This document shows, one piece after another, positions 7,318 through 15,114 of a stretch of DNA of 37,544 nt. The DNA is taken from assembly GCA_009937635.1 (NCBI GenBank), contig JAACFF010000012.1, forward strand, positions 1-37,544, given 5' to 3'. The number at the start of each line of letters is the position of its first letter. The stretch's first letter is position 1. The translations under genes were made by a program, and so were the position numbers. This stretch comes from Chloroflexota bacterium. Its GTDB lineage: Bacteria; Chloroflexota; Anaerolineae; Promineifilales; Promineifilaceae. The notes beneath the pieces are model-generated. The model was not told where the DNA came from. It saw only the letters and a program-made list of their open reading frames with translations, and searched no databases.

Positions 7318-7896
7318 TTAATTCCATTCCCAGCGGAAGAAATAGGCCAATGCATATGCTCCGGCGAAGACAGCAAACATAAAAGCCCAACTGCCCACGG
7401 ATAACACCGCGCCACCGGATAAAGCCTGTCCTGACGTACAGCCACGCGCAAACCGCGCGCCGTAGCCCATCAACAAGCCGCCCAGAAAAGCCATGAGCCA
7501 GCGCGTACGCACCGAGATGTGCGGCCCTTTTACCGTCTCCGCCTTCACGCGACGGCCGTACAGCCCCGAAAGGAATCCGCCAATGATAGTGCCAACCGTT
7601 AGGAAGACGATCCAGCTGTCCAGCGGGTTTTTGTCACCGCCGGCTAGGGCGATCAAGTAGGGTACGCGGTTGATGTGGTCAGGAGAGATAACGTCCTGTA
7701 CAAAGACCAGCAGCCGATTCAAACCGCCGGAGGCGCCGAGCCCGCTACCGGTCAAGAAAAAGGCCATGAAGAGCACAATGCCCAACAGAATGCCCGCCAG
7801 ATATGGGTTGATATACGCCCTGGTCGCTTTCTTGCCGGCGACCTCTACGGTCGGACTATCTTGATAAGTGCTTTCGGAAGGTGTTAATGTCGTCAT
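7318..7896 (-). CDS. YeeE/YedE-family sulfur transporter, short partner
   Basis: This is a 192-aa YeeE/YedE half-size membrane protein. After a 30-residue hydrophilic N-terminus come about four membrane segments. The conserved motif ARGCTSGQALSGGA near residues 150-163 carries the cysteine thought to handle the sulfur compound. Split YeeE/YedE pairs are common; this gene and the next probably form one importer for thiosulfate or a related sulfur species. GGGAGAA precedes the ATG. It lies 140 bp after the seven-heme cytochrome gene, with a large inverted repeat between them. Confidence 0.87.
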   Translation of the reverse strand: MTTLTPSESTYQDSPTVEVAGKKATRAYINPYLAGILLGIVLFMAFFLTGSGLGASGGLNRLLVFVQDVISPDHINRVPYLIALAGGDKNPLDSWIVFLTVGTIIGGFLSGLYGRRVKAETVKGPHISVRTRWLMAFLGGLLMGYGARFARGCTSGQALSGGAVLSVGSWAFMFAVFAGAYALAYFFRWEWN

Positions 7897-7958
7897 AGTT
7901 ATTCTCCCATCCCTGGATACTTATTCGATCGTTTCGAATTCCTTGGATTCTCTGTTTC

Positions 7959-8031
7959 CTCTGTGTCATCTTTGTGCCCTTTGTGTCCTCCTTCTGATTC
8001 ACTTGGACACAAAGCACACAGAGACACAGAG
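7959..8031. repeat. Large imperfect inverted repeat between cytochrome and yeeE genes
   Basis: The left arm (7959-7988) and right arm (8005-8031) share CTCTGTGTC at the outer end and CTTTGTGTCC at the inner end, with a 16-nt spacer and a few unmatched bases in the middle. The purine/pyrimidine-biased GACACAAAG/CACAGAG wording resembles dispersed intergenic repeats of environmental genomes. It starts 6 bp past the cytochrome stop codon. On the minus-strand transcript it would be a long hairpin that could protect or partly stop the message. Confidence 0.6.
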
Positions 8032-8036
8032 CTATG

Positions 8037-10805
8037 CTAGTCGGTTGATACAGCACTCGGAGCGGCCGTTCCTTGTTCAGACGGCTGCTCGTGGCTTTCA
8101 ACTTCGTCCCAGCCCATAATCATCGATTTGATATTGCTCGTCGCTGTCGAACCGGTCGTGGTTAGATAGACGTGCATGACAATAAACGAAGCCAACAGCC
8201 AGGAGATCAGCGTGTGGAACGGTCCCAGGAAAGGTAGCCCGCCCATTTGCGAAGCCAGGTGTGGCCACTGCTGCGCACCCCACATCACGATGCCAGTTAA
8301 CACTTGTAAGGGCAGCAGCACATTCAGCAAACCAAAATAAGTTACCTGCTGCAAGGGGTTCAATCTACGCTGAGGGGTCTTTTCGAAGGGGTGTTCATCC
8401 CCTCTAAAAATGCCTTGCAGATAATATTTCGCCTGCGAAAACATCTGGTTGAAGAAGCCCTTTGGTTCGGGCAAGTATTGCTTGATTTCGCCGCTGGCCA
8501 GGTTATAGAAAAGAGCCAGTGCGGCGTTGGCCACCAGGATGAAGGCCATGATATTGTGCACATGCACCACGTAGCGGAAGCTGAAAATGCCGAAGATATC
8601 TGGCTTGTGGATGATCAGACCGGTGAACAAGAGCACCAGAATGACGGCCGTTTGCAGCCAATGCCACAGCCGCTCATAAACCGTATACATATACACTTCG
8701 TGCAATTCCGCTTCATGGGGAGGATTGCGCCGGGCAGCCAGGAAGCGCAGGCCGCCATGAACGAAGACGCCTAGAATTGTGCCCACGAAGATCAACGCGC
8801 CAAGAAGGTCGACCAAGGCTACATTATTGTGTCCCAGGATATAGAGTTCGGCTGCTGCCAGACTCGGTTGGTATAGGATTTGCCCCTCCGCGCCAGCGAT
8901 CATCTCCCCATTGAAGGTCGTGCTATCGTTGCTGACAAAAGTTGGCGTCACACCTCCAGGGGTGCGGTCGGAAAGCGGCATGGCAGCTGCCAGACGAGAA
9001 TCTTCACTGTGACAGGTGTCGCAATCCTTTGTGGCCCATTCACCGTGGGTTACGTTGTGGTTGATGCTGTACGGCCGAGTTTCAGCCTCAATGCGCGGCT
9101 TTTCCAGCCCCAGCGCTGACAGACGGCCGGTGACGAGAACCTCTTTTTCCTCAGTATCAATTAGCAGCTCGCTCTTATTGACGGCGCCGTCTCCGTTGGC
9201 GTCAAAAGTGGCCACGATATCCTCGTGATAAGCGCCTTCTTCATCCAACCACGCTGCTTCCAGGTCGGACAAGGCGACCGGTCGTGGCGGATCGCCATAG
9301 ACCCAGAACCAGGATGAGATCAAGTTGTGCGGCGCCAGGCGCGTATCGCCATCGGCACTCTCGCGCGGAAGAAGCACCGGCTCAAAGCCGGTAATCAACA
9401 CACTGGCCAGTGTCTCACCATCTCCTTCAACGCCCCGGCAGCTGGTTACCGGTTTGGCCTCTTCCGTCAGTACCGTCCAATCTTCATTTTGCCGTGCAGG
9501 AGCATACATCTTGGGCACATGGCAGGATTCACAGCTCAACGCGCCCAGATGTTGGTCCGTATAAGGCAGCCAATTATGGGTGCCGGTAGCATCGTGACAG
9601 GACTCACAGCGTCGCAGCGTGTTGTTAAACTGCGGCGCAAGGCTTCCTTCAGCGCTCTGCCCCTTGGCAAACTCATGCAAAGGCCGGTATAAGTATTCGC
9701 CCAAATCAATTCGCCGCGGATCAAAGATCAGGTGATCGGGCCGTGTCGCGTCCGTTTCTTCATAGTAGATAGGATTGTTCAAAGAGTAGTGGCAATCGGT
9801 ACAGTTCACCACGCGCTCGGTGTGAATATCCCAGGATCGCCCAATCTCCGCTTTATTCTCAATATTGATCCCTGACTGGTTGATCTTCTGCGGTGACATG
9901 ATCTGACCGGTCGTGATTGTGTTCCACTGCTCCGGCGCGCAATCTTGCAATAGGGCTGGTGTCTGGGGCTCCACGTGGACTAGGCCATGGCAGAGGCCGC
10001 AGTTCTCGTTGGCCGGATCCTTGACGTTGATGAACTGTGTGTTTAGATTGCCATCTTCGTCGAATGCCTCGGCGTTCCATTGCAATATGCCATTCGTGTC
10101 GTCGATGATCCCGCTGCCGACAAGCGTGGCGCTGTTGGCCCATTGGAAATTGCCATATTGCAGCGCTGAGATGCGTGCTTCGTTATTGGGTTCGGGCCAG
10201 TGGCAAAGAAAACAGTTCATCTCCACCGTGCCCGATTCGCCCCAATCCCAGTGGATTAGTTCGCCCGTCTCCGGATCGAACGTGCTGGTTTCAACACTGT
10301 CCACATCCGGCGTCAGCTCCAGGAGGGATTCCCCCGTACGGCTGGTTTCGGCTGGACCGCCACCGACATGCCTGATGCCAAAGCGTTTGACCCAGTCCGC
10401 CGTCGTCATATCTACTCGTTCATCTCCTTCCGCTGATAAACGGCCGTAGCTTAACGGGTTCCATTTGCCGAACAGTCCGGGGCTGATGTCCCATGGTTGG
10501 CCGCTTTCTTGCTCACCAGGAGCGGAGAGGGCGTTCAGACCGACATCGGAATGAAAGCTGTGCGTTGTGATGAATTCAGTGTCATGGCACTGCCCGCAGC
10601 TTGTTTTGGTCGATAACGGTTGCCCTGAGTCCAGGACATGGTTGCCATCCGCGTCTAGCAAGGGAAAGGTTGGATGAAGGGGTGGGCTATCTTGGGCCAC
10701 GGCCGTTTGATTGGCAAGTGCCAAACCGGCCAACAGGAGCAAGATGCCTATGATGAGGCCCGCAAGTCGGAGCCTATTTCCGTACAAGAACTTTTTTTTC
10801 TTCAT
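8037..10805 (-). CDS. Seven-heme cytochrome c fused to cytochrome b561-type membrane domain
   Basis: This 922-aa protein has an N-terminal signal/anchor segment (residues 13-36). Its periplasmic part carries seven CxxCH heme c sites at about 70, 198, 269, 335, 400, 425 and 595. Between the last two lies a perfect EF-hand-like loop, DANGDGAVNKSE (535-546). A membrane segment at about 662-685 leads into a b561/Ni-Fe-hydrogenase-type cytochrome b domain (about 700-885) with helices rich in paired histidines (YERLWHWLQ, VVHVHN, HTLISWL, IVMHVYL). It likely moves electrons between the quinone pool and periplasmic hemes. It starts 6 bp after the octaheme gene, so the two probably form one complex. 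The direction of electron flow is not shown. Confidence 0.85.
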   Translation of the reverse strand: MKKKKFLYGNRLRLAGLIIGILLLLAGLALANQTAVAQDSPPLHPTFPLLDADGNHVLDSGQPLSTKTSCGQCHDTEFITTHSFHSDVGLNALSAPGEQESGQPWDISPGLFGKWNPLSYGRLSAEGDERVDMTTADWVKRFGIRHVGGGPAETSRTGESLLELTPDVDSVETSTFDPETGELIHWDWGESGTVEMNCFLCHWPEPNNEARISALQYGNFQWANSATLVGSGIIDDTNGILQWNAEAFDEDGNLNTQFINVKDPANENCGLCHGLVHVEPQTPALLQDCAPEQWNTITTGQIMSPQKINQSGINIENKAEIGRSWDIHTERVVNCTDCHYSLNNPIYYEETDATRPDHLIFDPRRIDLGEYLYRPLHEFAKGQSAEGSLAPQFNNTLRRCESCHDATGTHNWLPYTDQHLGALSCESCHVPKMYAPARQNEDWTVLTEEAKPVTSCRGVEGDGETLASVLITGFEPVLLPRESADGDTRLAPHNLISSWFWVYGDPPRPVALSDLEAAWLDEEGAYHEDIVATFDANGDGAVNKSELLIDTEEKEVLVTGRLSALGLEKPRIEAETRPYSINHNVTHGEWATKDCDTCHSEDSRLAAAMPLSDRTPGGVTPTFVSNDSTTFNGEMIAGAEGQILYQPSLAAAELYILGHNNVALVDLLGALIFVGTILGVFVHGGLRFLAARRNPPHEAELHEVYMYTVYERLWHWLQTAVILVLLFTGLIIHKPDIFGIFSFRYVVHVHNIMAFILVANAALALFYNLASGEIKQYLPEPKGFFNQMFSQAKYYLQGIFRGDEHPFEKTPQRRLNPLQQVTYFGLLNVLLPLQVLTGIVMWGAQQWPHLASQMGGLPFLGPFHTLISWLLASFIVMHVYLTTTGSTATSNIKSMIMGWDEVESHEQPSEQGTAAPSAVSTD

Positions 10806-10811
10806 CGTTAT

Positions 10812-12260
10812 CTATTGCGCTTCCACTAATTTCTGAGATTGGCGACCGCCCCAGGTCATGGGATCCCCGTAATAGCCCAAGGCTTCCCAGTTTAAACGGC
10901 CGTTTTCGCTATGACAGTCGGCGCATAACAAAGCTTCTTCTTTAGGCTGGACCATATGCGTTAAAGCCCAGTACATCTCTGTCTCTACGAAACCGTATTC
11001 ACCACTGTAAGGTATTCCGGATGCTTCGGCGCCGAGACGAGCCGCTTGATCCCAGTCAAAGTCAGTCCAATAACCACCTTCGCCGACCGTCTTCGGCTGC
11101 AACAGGATGTTATAGTTGCTGTCGTAGATCTGCTTCGCTGTATGGATTTTAAAAGGCCAAATCTTAGCCGTGGGATCGTTGACATCTCCCCCCGGCTCAT
11201 TGAGGTTGGTAGTCGCCTCGGGATCGATCTCATCGCCTAGGATGTAACGATCGGCCGTGCCGTTGTACCACTCATACTCCGGCATGAAGCCGCGCTCGTA
11301 CACAAAACTACCCTTAATCTTCAGGTATTCGTGCGGATCCTCTTCTATGTCCTGACCCGCTGTGGACCAGTCCCAATCCATCTTGGTTGCCTGCCGTACG
11401 GCGCCTTCCGGTATATGGCACGTCTGGCAGGCGACCGCATCTAAATGAGACGTAATGCGTTCATCCTCATGAACTGCGGAGGCGTCGTGACACTGTGTGC
11501 AATCGAAACGATTGGAATCCGTGCTGCTGACGGAAATCATGTGGCCGCCTATTTGGTGATCTTCGGTCTGGTGGCAATCAACACACTGGAAATCGTAGCG
11601 ACCCATGTGCACGTCGATATTTTCAGTCGGGTAGAAAAGGCTGCTGTCCAGGTCGCCGTGCTTCACCGCATTGCCGCCACCGCCATTGAAGTGGCAGCTT
11701 CCACAATTCAGGCGGGTGGGTGTGGACACGCTTTGCGCCGCGGCTGCCAGATCGACGCCTTCTGTTGGTAGGCCGGAATTACTCTTCACGTAGGTCCCTG
11801 TCTGTTCGTGGCAGGCCAGGCAGTCTACATTTCCTTCCTCGGTGAAGTCGAAATCTGCGCTATCCCAACCGTATCCGGCGTGGCAGCGCGTGCATCCGGT
11901 CCAATTGCCCTGGATGCCGATGCAGAAATTGTTGATCTGGTTTTTCTTGCCAATGGTCACTGGCTCGTCACGACCAGGCAGCATGACCGGATCGCTTTCC
12001 CATTTCCAATGCACAGTCTGCACCATCTCTTGGGCTGCCTCTTCGTGGCACTCCAGACAAGCGGCCGTTACTTCCTGTCCCGTGGCATAAGGCCCCTGCA
12101 TGAGATCGCTGTGATCCGTATGCGGCGGCCGTTCCAGTATGGCAGACCATGGCCTGTCTACCGCCTGTGCCTCGTTCGAAGCGAAAAGGAGAATCGGGAC
12201 AATGATCAGCAAAAGCGTGACGATCAAGCCAACGATCCAAATATATTTGAAGTCCTTCAT
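10812..12260 (-). CDS. Octaheme c-type cytochrome, tetrathionate reductase family (OTR-like)
   Basis: This 482-aa protein has an N-terminal membrane anchor or signal (residues 7-33) and eight CxxCH motifs, at about 68, 123, 147, 186, 226, 254, 278 and 446. The segment KKNQINNFCIGIQGNW just before the second heme site, with free cysteine C113, is the hallmark of the octaheme tetrathionate reductase family, whose active-site heme has an unusual lysine ligand. Characterised members reduce tetrathionate, nitrite or hydroxylamine in vitro; the physiological reaction is often unclear. Its place beside YeeE transporters and a quinone-linked cytochrome favours a sulfur substrate. GGAAGAG precedes the ATG. 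Confidence 0.87.
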   Translation of the reverse strand: MKDFKYIWIVGLIVTLLLIIVPILLFASNEAQAVDRPWSAILERPPHTDHSDLMQGPYATGQEVTAACLECHEEAAQEMVQTVHWKWESDPVMLPGRDEPVTIGKKNQINNFCIGIQGNWTGCTRCHAGYGWDSADFDFTEEGNVDCLACHEQTGTYVKSNSGLPTEGVDLAAAAQSVSTPTRLNCGSCHFNGGGGNAVKHGDLDSSLFYPTENIDVHMGRYDFQCVDCHQTEDHQIGGHMISVSSTDSNRFDCTQCHDASAVHEDERITSHLDAVACQTCHIPEGAVRQATKMDWDWSTAGQDIEEDPHEYLKIKGSFVYERGFMPEYEWYNGTADRYILGDEIDPEATTNLNEPGGDVNDPTAKIWPFKIHTAKQIYDSNYNILLQPKTVGEGGYWTDFDWDQAARLGAEASGIPYSGEYGFVETEMYWALTHMVQPKEEALLCADCHSENGRLNWEALGYYGDPMTWGGRQSQKLVEAQ

Positions 12261-12395
12261 ACTCTTCCCATTCCGTGCAGTTTAGAAACCCGATCCTGGG
12301 CTATATAGTTCCCGCAATTGATGAAAATTATCTTGTAAATATGTAAATGAATAGCCGGGTTTTTGGCAGTTGCTGTGCTCTTCACCCCGAGAAAA

Positions 12396-12719
12396 TTACA
12401 TCAGCATACTAGACTGTCGTTCCAGAGCACCGCGCATGACCAGGCGCATATTGTCCAATATGTCCACGACACGAGAGTCCGCCAGACGATAAACGACGGC
12501 CGGCCCATTTCTTTCTGTGCTGACCAGAGCGCGCTGCCGAAGAACTCGCAAATGACGCGAGACTGTCGGCTGCGGAAATCCCAGATCCTTGGCAAGCGCG
12601 GAAACGTGGCGCGGCCGTTCGTCCAGGGCGTAAAGAATCAGGATGCGCTTGGGATCTCCTAGAGCCTGGCAAATATTAGCGTGTAAAAGTTTTAATTCTT
12701 TGATACTTGGTTTTTCCAT
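12396..12719 (-). CDS. ArsR/SmtB-family winged-helix repressor
   Basis: This is a 107-aa ArsR-family DNA-binding protein. The core ICQALGDPKRILILYALDE and recognition helix QPTVSRHLRVLRQRALV are clear. The start at 12719 is chosen because GAGAAG lies 5 nt upstream; a start at 12734 is possible but has no good ribosome-binding site. It lacks the arsenic-site ELCVCDL motif and has a single cysteine near residue 16, so it is not a classical arsenic or cadmium sensor. A sulfide- or persulfide-responsive role would fit but usually needs two cysteines. It heads the cytochrome/YeeE operon. A perfect inverted repeat at 12736-12761 is its probable operator. Confidence 0.88.
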   Translation of the reverse strand: MEKPSIKELKLLHANICQALGDPKRILILYALDERPRHVSALAKDLGFPQPTVSRHLRVLRQRALVSTERNGPAVVYRLADSRVVDILDNMRLVMRGALERQSSMLM

Positions 12720-12735
12720 AAGCTTCTCGTCCATC

Positions 12736-12761
12736 CATGTATTCGTGTATCCGAATACATG
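12736..12761 (-). promoter_or_regulatory. Perfect inverted repeat, probable ArsR-family operator
   Basis: CATGTATTCG and CGAATACATG are perfect 10-bp arms separated by TGTATC. The repeat begins 17 bp upstream of the arsR ATG and covers the transcription start expected from the TATACT box at 12765-12770. This size, symmetry and place are typical of autoregulatory ArsR/SmtB operators. Confidence 0.7.
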
Positions 12762-12764
12762 CAA

Positions 12765-12770
12765 AGTATA
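12765..12770 (-). promoter_or_regulatory. -10 box of the arsR-cytochrome-YeeE operon
   Basis: TATACT on the minus strand matches five of six -10 consensus bases. No good -35 is found at 17 bp. With a start near 12758, the two TGACA palindromes are centred at about -41.5 and -64.5, as for a class II activator that replaces the -35 contact. Confidence 0.45.
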
Positions 12771-12791
12771 AACGGCTTCTAGGACGTGCAG

Positions 12792-12830
12792 CATGACAAA
12801 TGTCATGGTCCACCCATGACATTTGTCATG
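12792..12830 (-). promoter_or_regulatory. Paired palindromic operators (TGACA-N2-TGTCA) upstream of arsR
   Basis: CATGACAAATGTCATG (12792-12807) and CATGACATTTGTCATG (12815-12830) are exact reverse complements of each other, 23 bp apart centre to centre. Their 12-bp core is identical to the two boxes at 546-579 upstream of the sulfide operon. The match in sequence, number, spacing and place relative to the promoter argues for one shared activator of the CRP/FNR type. Confidence 0.65.
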
Positions 12831-13035
12831 TCAGCAGCCACCAGGCTAAATAGTTTGTGCGGCTGCTGCATACCCTGCATATTTTGCGTATGATCACCTC
12901 TGGATGGACGTTTTTCGGCGCGTTATTACTTTTGCTCTTGCAACGCAATCGCAACTATTTGGGTAAAATACACAATGCGCGGCGAAGTTCATGATATTAC
13001 GCTGTTTATCGCTATTATTGACAAGGAGTATAAGG

Positions 13036-13935
13036 ATGCGCGTTCACGTCAGGCCTTACATTCACGATCAAGACTATGATAATGTGAGCGATTTTCTAAT
13101 TGAACAGTACCGGCCGGGAGATAATCTGCTGCTTTGGATACAGCCGCGTTGGGAGTACATGCACTACCATCCCCTCATTAAGGAAACGGATATTTCAAAG
13201 ATCGGTATAGCCGAAGTCGATGGCCGGATAACCGGCGTCGTCCATCATGAGCATGACGAAGGGGTTATTTACTTCCAAGTGAACCCGGATTATGATCATC
13301 ATAAAGCGGCGCTATTCGACTACGCGGAAGCGACCTTTGGCAGCAAAGAAGATGATAGTGGCCGGGAGCGGTTGGTAGTATTAATCAATGAAGCGGATCT
13401 TTCACTCGAACACCTTGCTGCAGGGCGTGGATATGAAAAAATGGGCGATTACTGTGAAGTTACTTCGCGGTATACGGTAAATGACGGAGTTCCGAAAGTG
13501 GCTCTGCCCGAAGGTTTCCACCTGCAGAGCCTGGCTGAAGAAAATGATTTGCGCAAAATCAACCAGGTCTTGTGGCGTGGATTTAATCACCACGGCCCGC
13601 CGCCTGAGGAAGGGATCGAGGGTCGAAAAGAGGCGCAGGAAGCGCCCAATTTCAGGCATGATCTGACGATTGTTGCCGTTGCCCAAAATGATGATTACGT
13701 CTCATTTTGTGGCATCTGGTACGTACCGGATAATCGCTTGACTTACGTGGAGCCGGTAGCAACCGATCCCGATTTTCGCCGCCTGGGATTGGGCAAGGCG
13801 GTTGTATTGGAAGGAATACGCTGCACAGTGCCTCTAGGATCAGAGGTGGCCTGGGTAGGGTCAGATCAAGCGTTTTACGAAGCGATAGGCTTTACGAAGT
13901 CGTACCAGGCCGATGGCTGGGTTAAGTATCGGTAG
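13036..13935 (+). CDS. Tandem GNAT-fold acetyltransferase
   Basis: This 299-aa protein has two GNAT-like halves. The C-terminal half (about 150-299) carries the acetyl-CoA loop RRLGLGKAVV preceded by VEPVATDPDF, and ends with EAIGFTKSY, the usual last strand pair. The N-terminal half looks like a degenerate GNAT fold without a clear RxxGxG loop. The ATG at 13036 is chosen over 12991 because AAGGAG lies 9 nt upstream and conserved sequence starts there. It is a single gene with no obvious partner. The substrate is unknown. Confidence 0.8.
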   Translation: MRVHVRPYIHDQDYDNVSDFLIEQYRPGDNLLLWIQPRWEYMHYHPLIKETDISKIGIAEVDGRITGVVHHEHDEGVIYFQVNPDYDHHKAALFDYAEATFGSKEDDSGRERLVVLINEADLSLEHLAAGRGYEKMGDYCEVTSRYTVNDGVPKVALPEGFHLQSLAEENDLRKINQVLWRGFNHHGPPPEEGIEGRKEAQEAPNFRHDLTIVAVAQNDDYVSFCGIWYVPDNRLTYVEPVATDPDFRRLGLGKAVVLEGIRCTVPLGSEVAWVGSDQAFYEAIGFTKSYQADGWVKYR

Positions 13936-13996
13936 ATGGGGTGTCTTAGGATTGGCTGAATTGATCTTTCGTTAAGTTGGAGGTAAATTCCGGTTT

Positions 13997-15022
13997 ATGA
14001 ATGGACAAGAACTGGCGCAGACGTCTAATAACTGGCAGAAGCGGGTTGAGGAGCTGCAAACGTTGCTCCAGGAGATAAGACCCAGATTAGTTACCGCAGA
14101 AGCGGAGCTAAGCGAGCGTCTAGCCATAATAAGCGCCTTTGAGTTTCAGGTGCGTTCTCGCTTAGAGCCACTGACAAGGCGCATGGAAAAGCTTGATGAG
14201 GAAATCGGCTCGCTGCGCCGTCAGTTGCGCCATCTGCAAGATGTCTGGCTCTTTGCCGATGAGTTCTCGGCTGGAGAATTATTTGATCGCTGGCGTTCCA
14301 CGGAAGATGCTGGAGCTGCGGCTTCGGGCGATTATCGCTACCATGAAGCCCCAGCTAGCCCTCCACCTGAGAGTTTGTCGGCCGATCAGAGTACTGCCCT
14401 CAAGCAACTCTACCGCCAACTAGCCCGTCGCTTCCATCCCGACTTTGGCCTGAATGCAGAAGATCGCGCCTATCGCACCAGCATCATGATGGCTGTCAAC
14501 GCTGCCTATGCCATTGGCGATCTGGAAAAGTTGCAGAAACTGGCTCAGGAACCTGATCCGCAACAACCGACCTATACCGACCGGGACCTGGCGGAAGCAC
14601 TGCTCAAAGAATGGCACCGTTGCCAGCGACGCATACAGGAGATTAAACTGGAATTGGCGCACTTGGAGGAACATCCAAGCGCTGAACTAAAACGAAGCGC
14701 CGATAAAGTAGCCGAAGAGGGTCGTGACTTGTTGGAAGAACTGGCTGTGGAATTGAGGGAAAAGATCGCCGGCAAGATGGTACAGCGTGATGTCTTGCAA
14801 GCAGAGATAGAGGCCTTTAAAGATGGTAAGCCTGAGTTTGCCAGCGAAGATTTTGCTGAAGCCATGTATGATCTCGGTTTGGAACAGGTTTTAGAAGAAG
14901 ATCCCATGTCCGCATTTTCCGAATGGCGCGACAGAAACCGGGATCGCTTTGACCTGGAGGATGACGTCGATGAGAGCGCATGGGACCAAATGAGAAAGGA
15001 GCGCGATCGTGGCCGAGGGTAA
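13997..15022 (+). CDS. Coiled-coil protein with internal J-domain (HPD motif)
   Basis: Residues about 10-85 are a long heptad coiled coil. After a Pro/Ala-rich linker, residues about 130-185 read as a J-domain, with LKQLYRQLARRFHPDFG carrying the HPD tripeptide (147-149) that stimulates Hsp70 ATPase, then an AVNAAYAIGDLEKL helix. Residues about 190-290 are a second coiled coil (LAHLEEHPSAELKRSADKV and beyond), and the C-terminus is acidic. The domain order, J-domain between two coiled coils, is not that of DnaJ or CbpA. It may be a co-chaperone of DnaK for a special client; no chaperone gene is nearby. Confidence 0.75.
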   Translation: MNGQELAQTSNNWQKRVEELQTLLQEIRPRLVTAEAELSERLAIISAFEFQVRSRLEPLTRRMEKLDEEIGSLRRQLRHLQDVWLFADEFSAGELFDRWRSTEDAGAAASGDYRYHEAPASPPPESLSADQSTALKQLYRQLARRFHPDFGLNAEDRAYRTSIMMAVNAAYAIGDLEKLQKLAQEPDPQQPTYTDRDLAEALLKEWHRCQRRIQEIKLELAHLEEHPSAELKRSADKVAEEGRDLLEELAVELREKIAGKMVQRDVLQAEIEAFKDGKPEFASEDFAEAMYDLGLEQVLEEDPMSAFSEWRDRNRDRFDLEDDVDESAWDQMRKERDRGRG

Positions 15023-15063
15023 GATTACAACTGAGTCCAGTTTAAAGGACGTTGAACGAATGG

Positions 15064-15086
15064 GCTGACAGCTACGAGCTGTCAGC
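15064..15086. repeat. Perfect 10-bp-stem hairpin upstream of the OsmC gene
   Basis: GCTGACAGCT and AGCTGTCAGC are separated by ACG. The hairpin lies between the J-domain gene and the OsmC gene, 28 bp before the latter's ATG, and has no T-run. AGCTGTCAGC also occurs at 5925-5934 next to the glgC terminator. It may be a dispersed repeat, an operator or a weak attenuator. Confidence 0.45.
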
Positions 15087-15114
15087 GATCAGCATACACA
15101 AGGAGAGATTTGAT

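Larger units (their letters stand above)
12720..13035. other. Divergent intergenic control region
   Basis: About 316 bp separate the arsR start from the plus-strand tandem-GNAT gene. The arsR-proximal half holds a 10-bp-arm inverted repeat, a TATACT -10 box and the paired TGACA palindromes. The other half holds partial repeats of TGCATA and GCGTATGA that recall the palindrome region near 470-505. I see no gene in it. Confidence 0.6.

Noticed and set aside
9913-10449. Plus-strand 178-codon frame inside the seven-heme cytochrome gene
   Set aside because: It is antisense to a well-supported gene with seven heme motifs and has no recognisable domain.
12396-12719. Arsenic-resistance regulator
   Set aside because: The ArsR-family protein lacks the CVC metal site, and no arsenic gene lies nearby.
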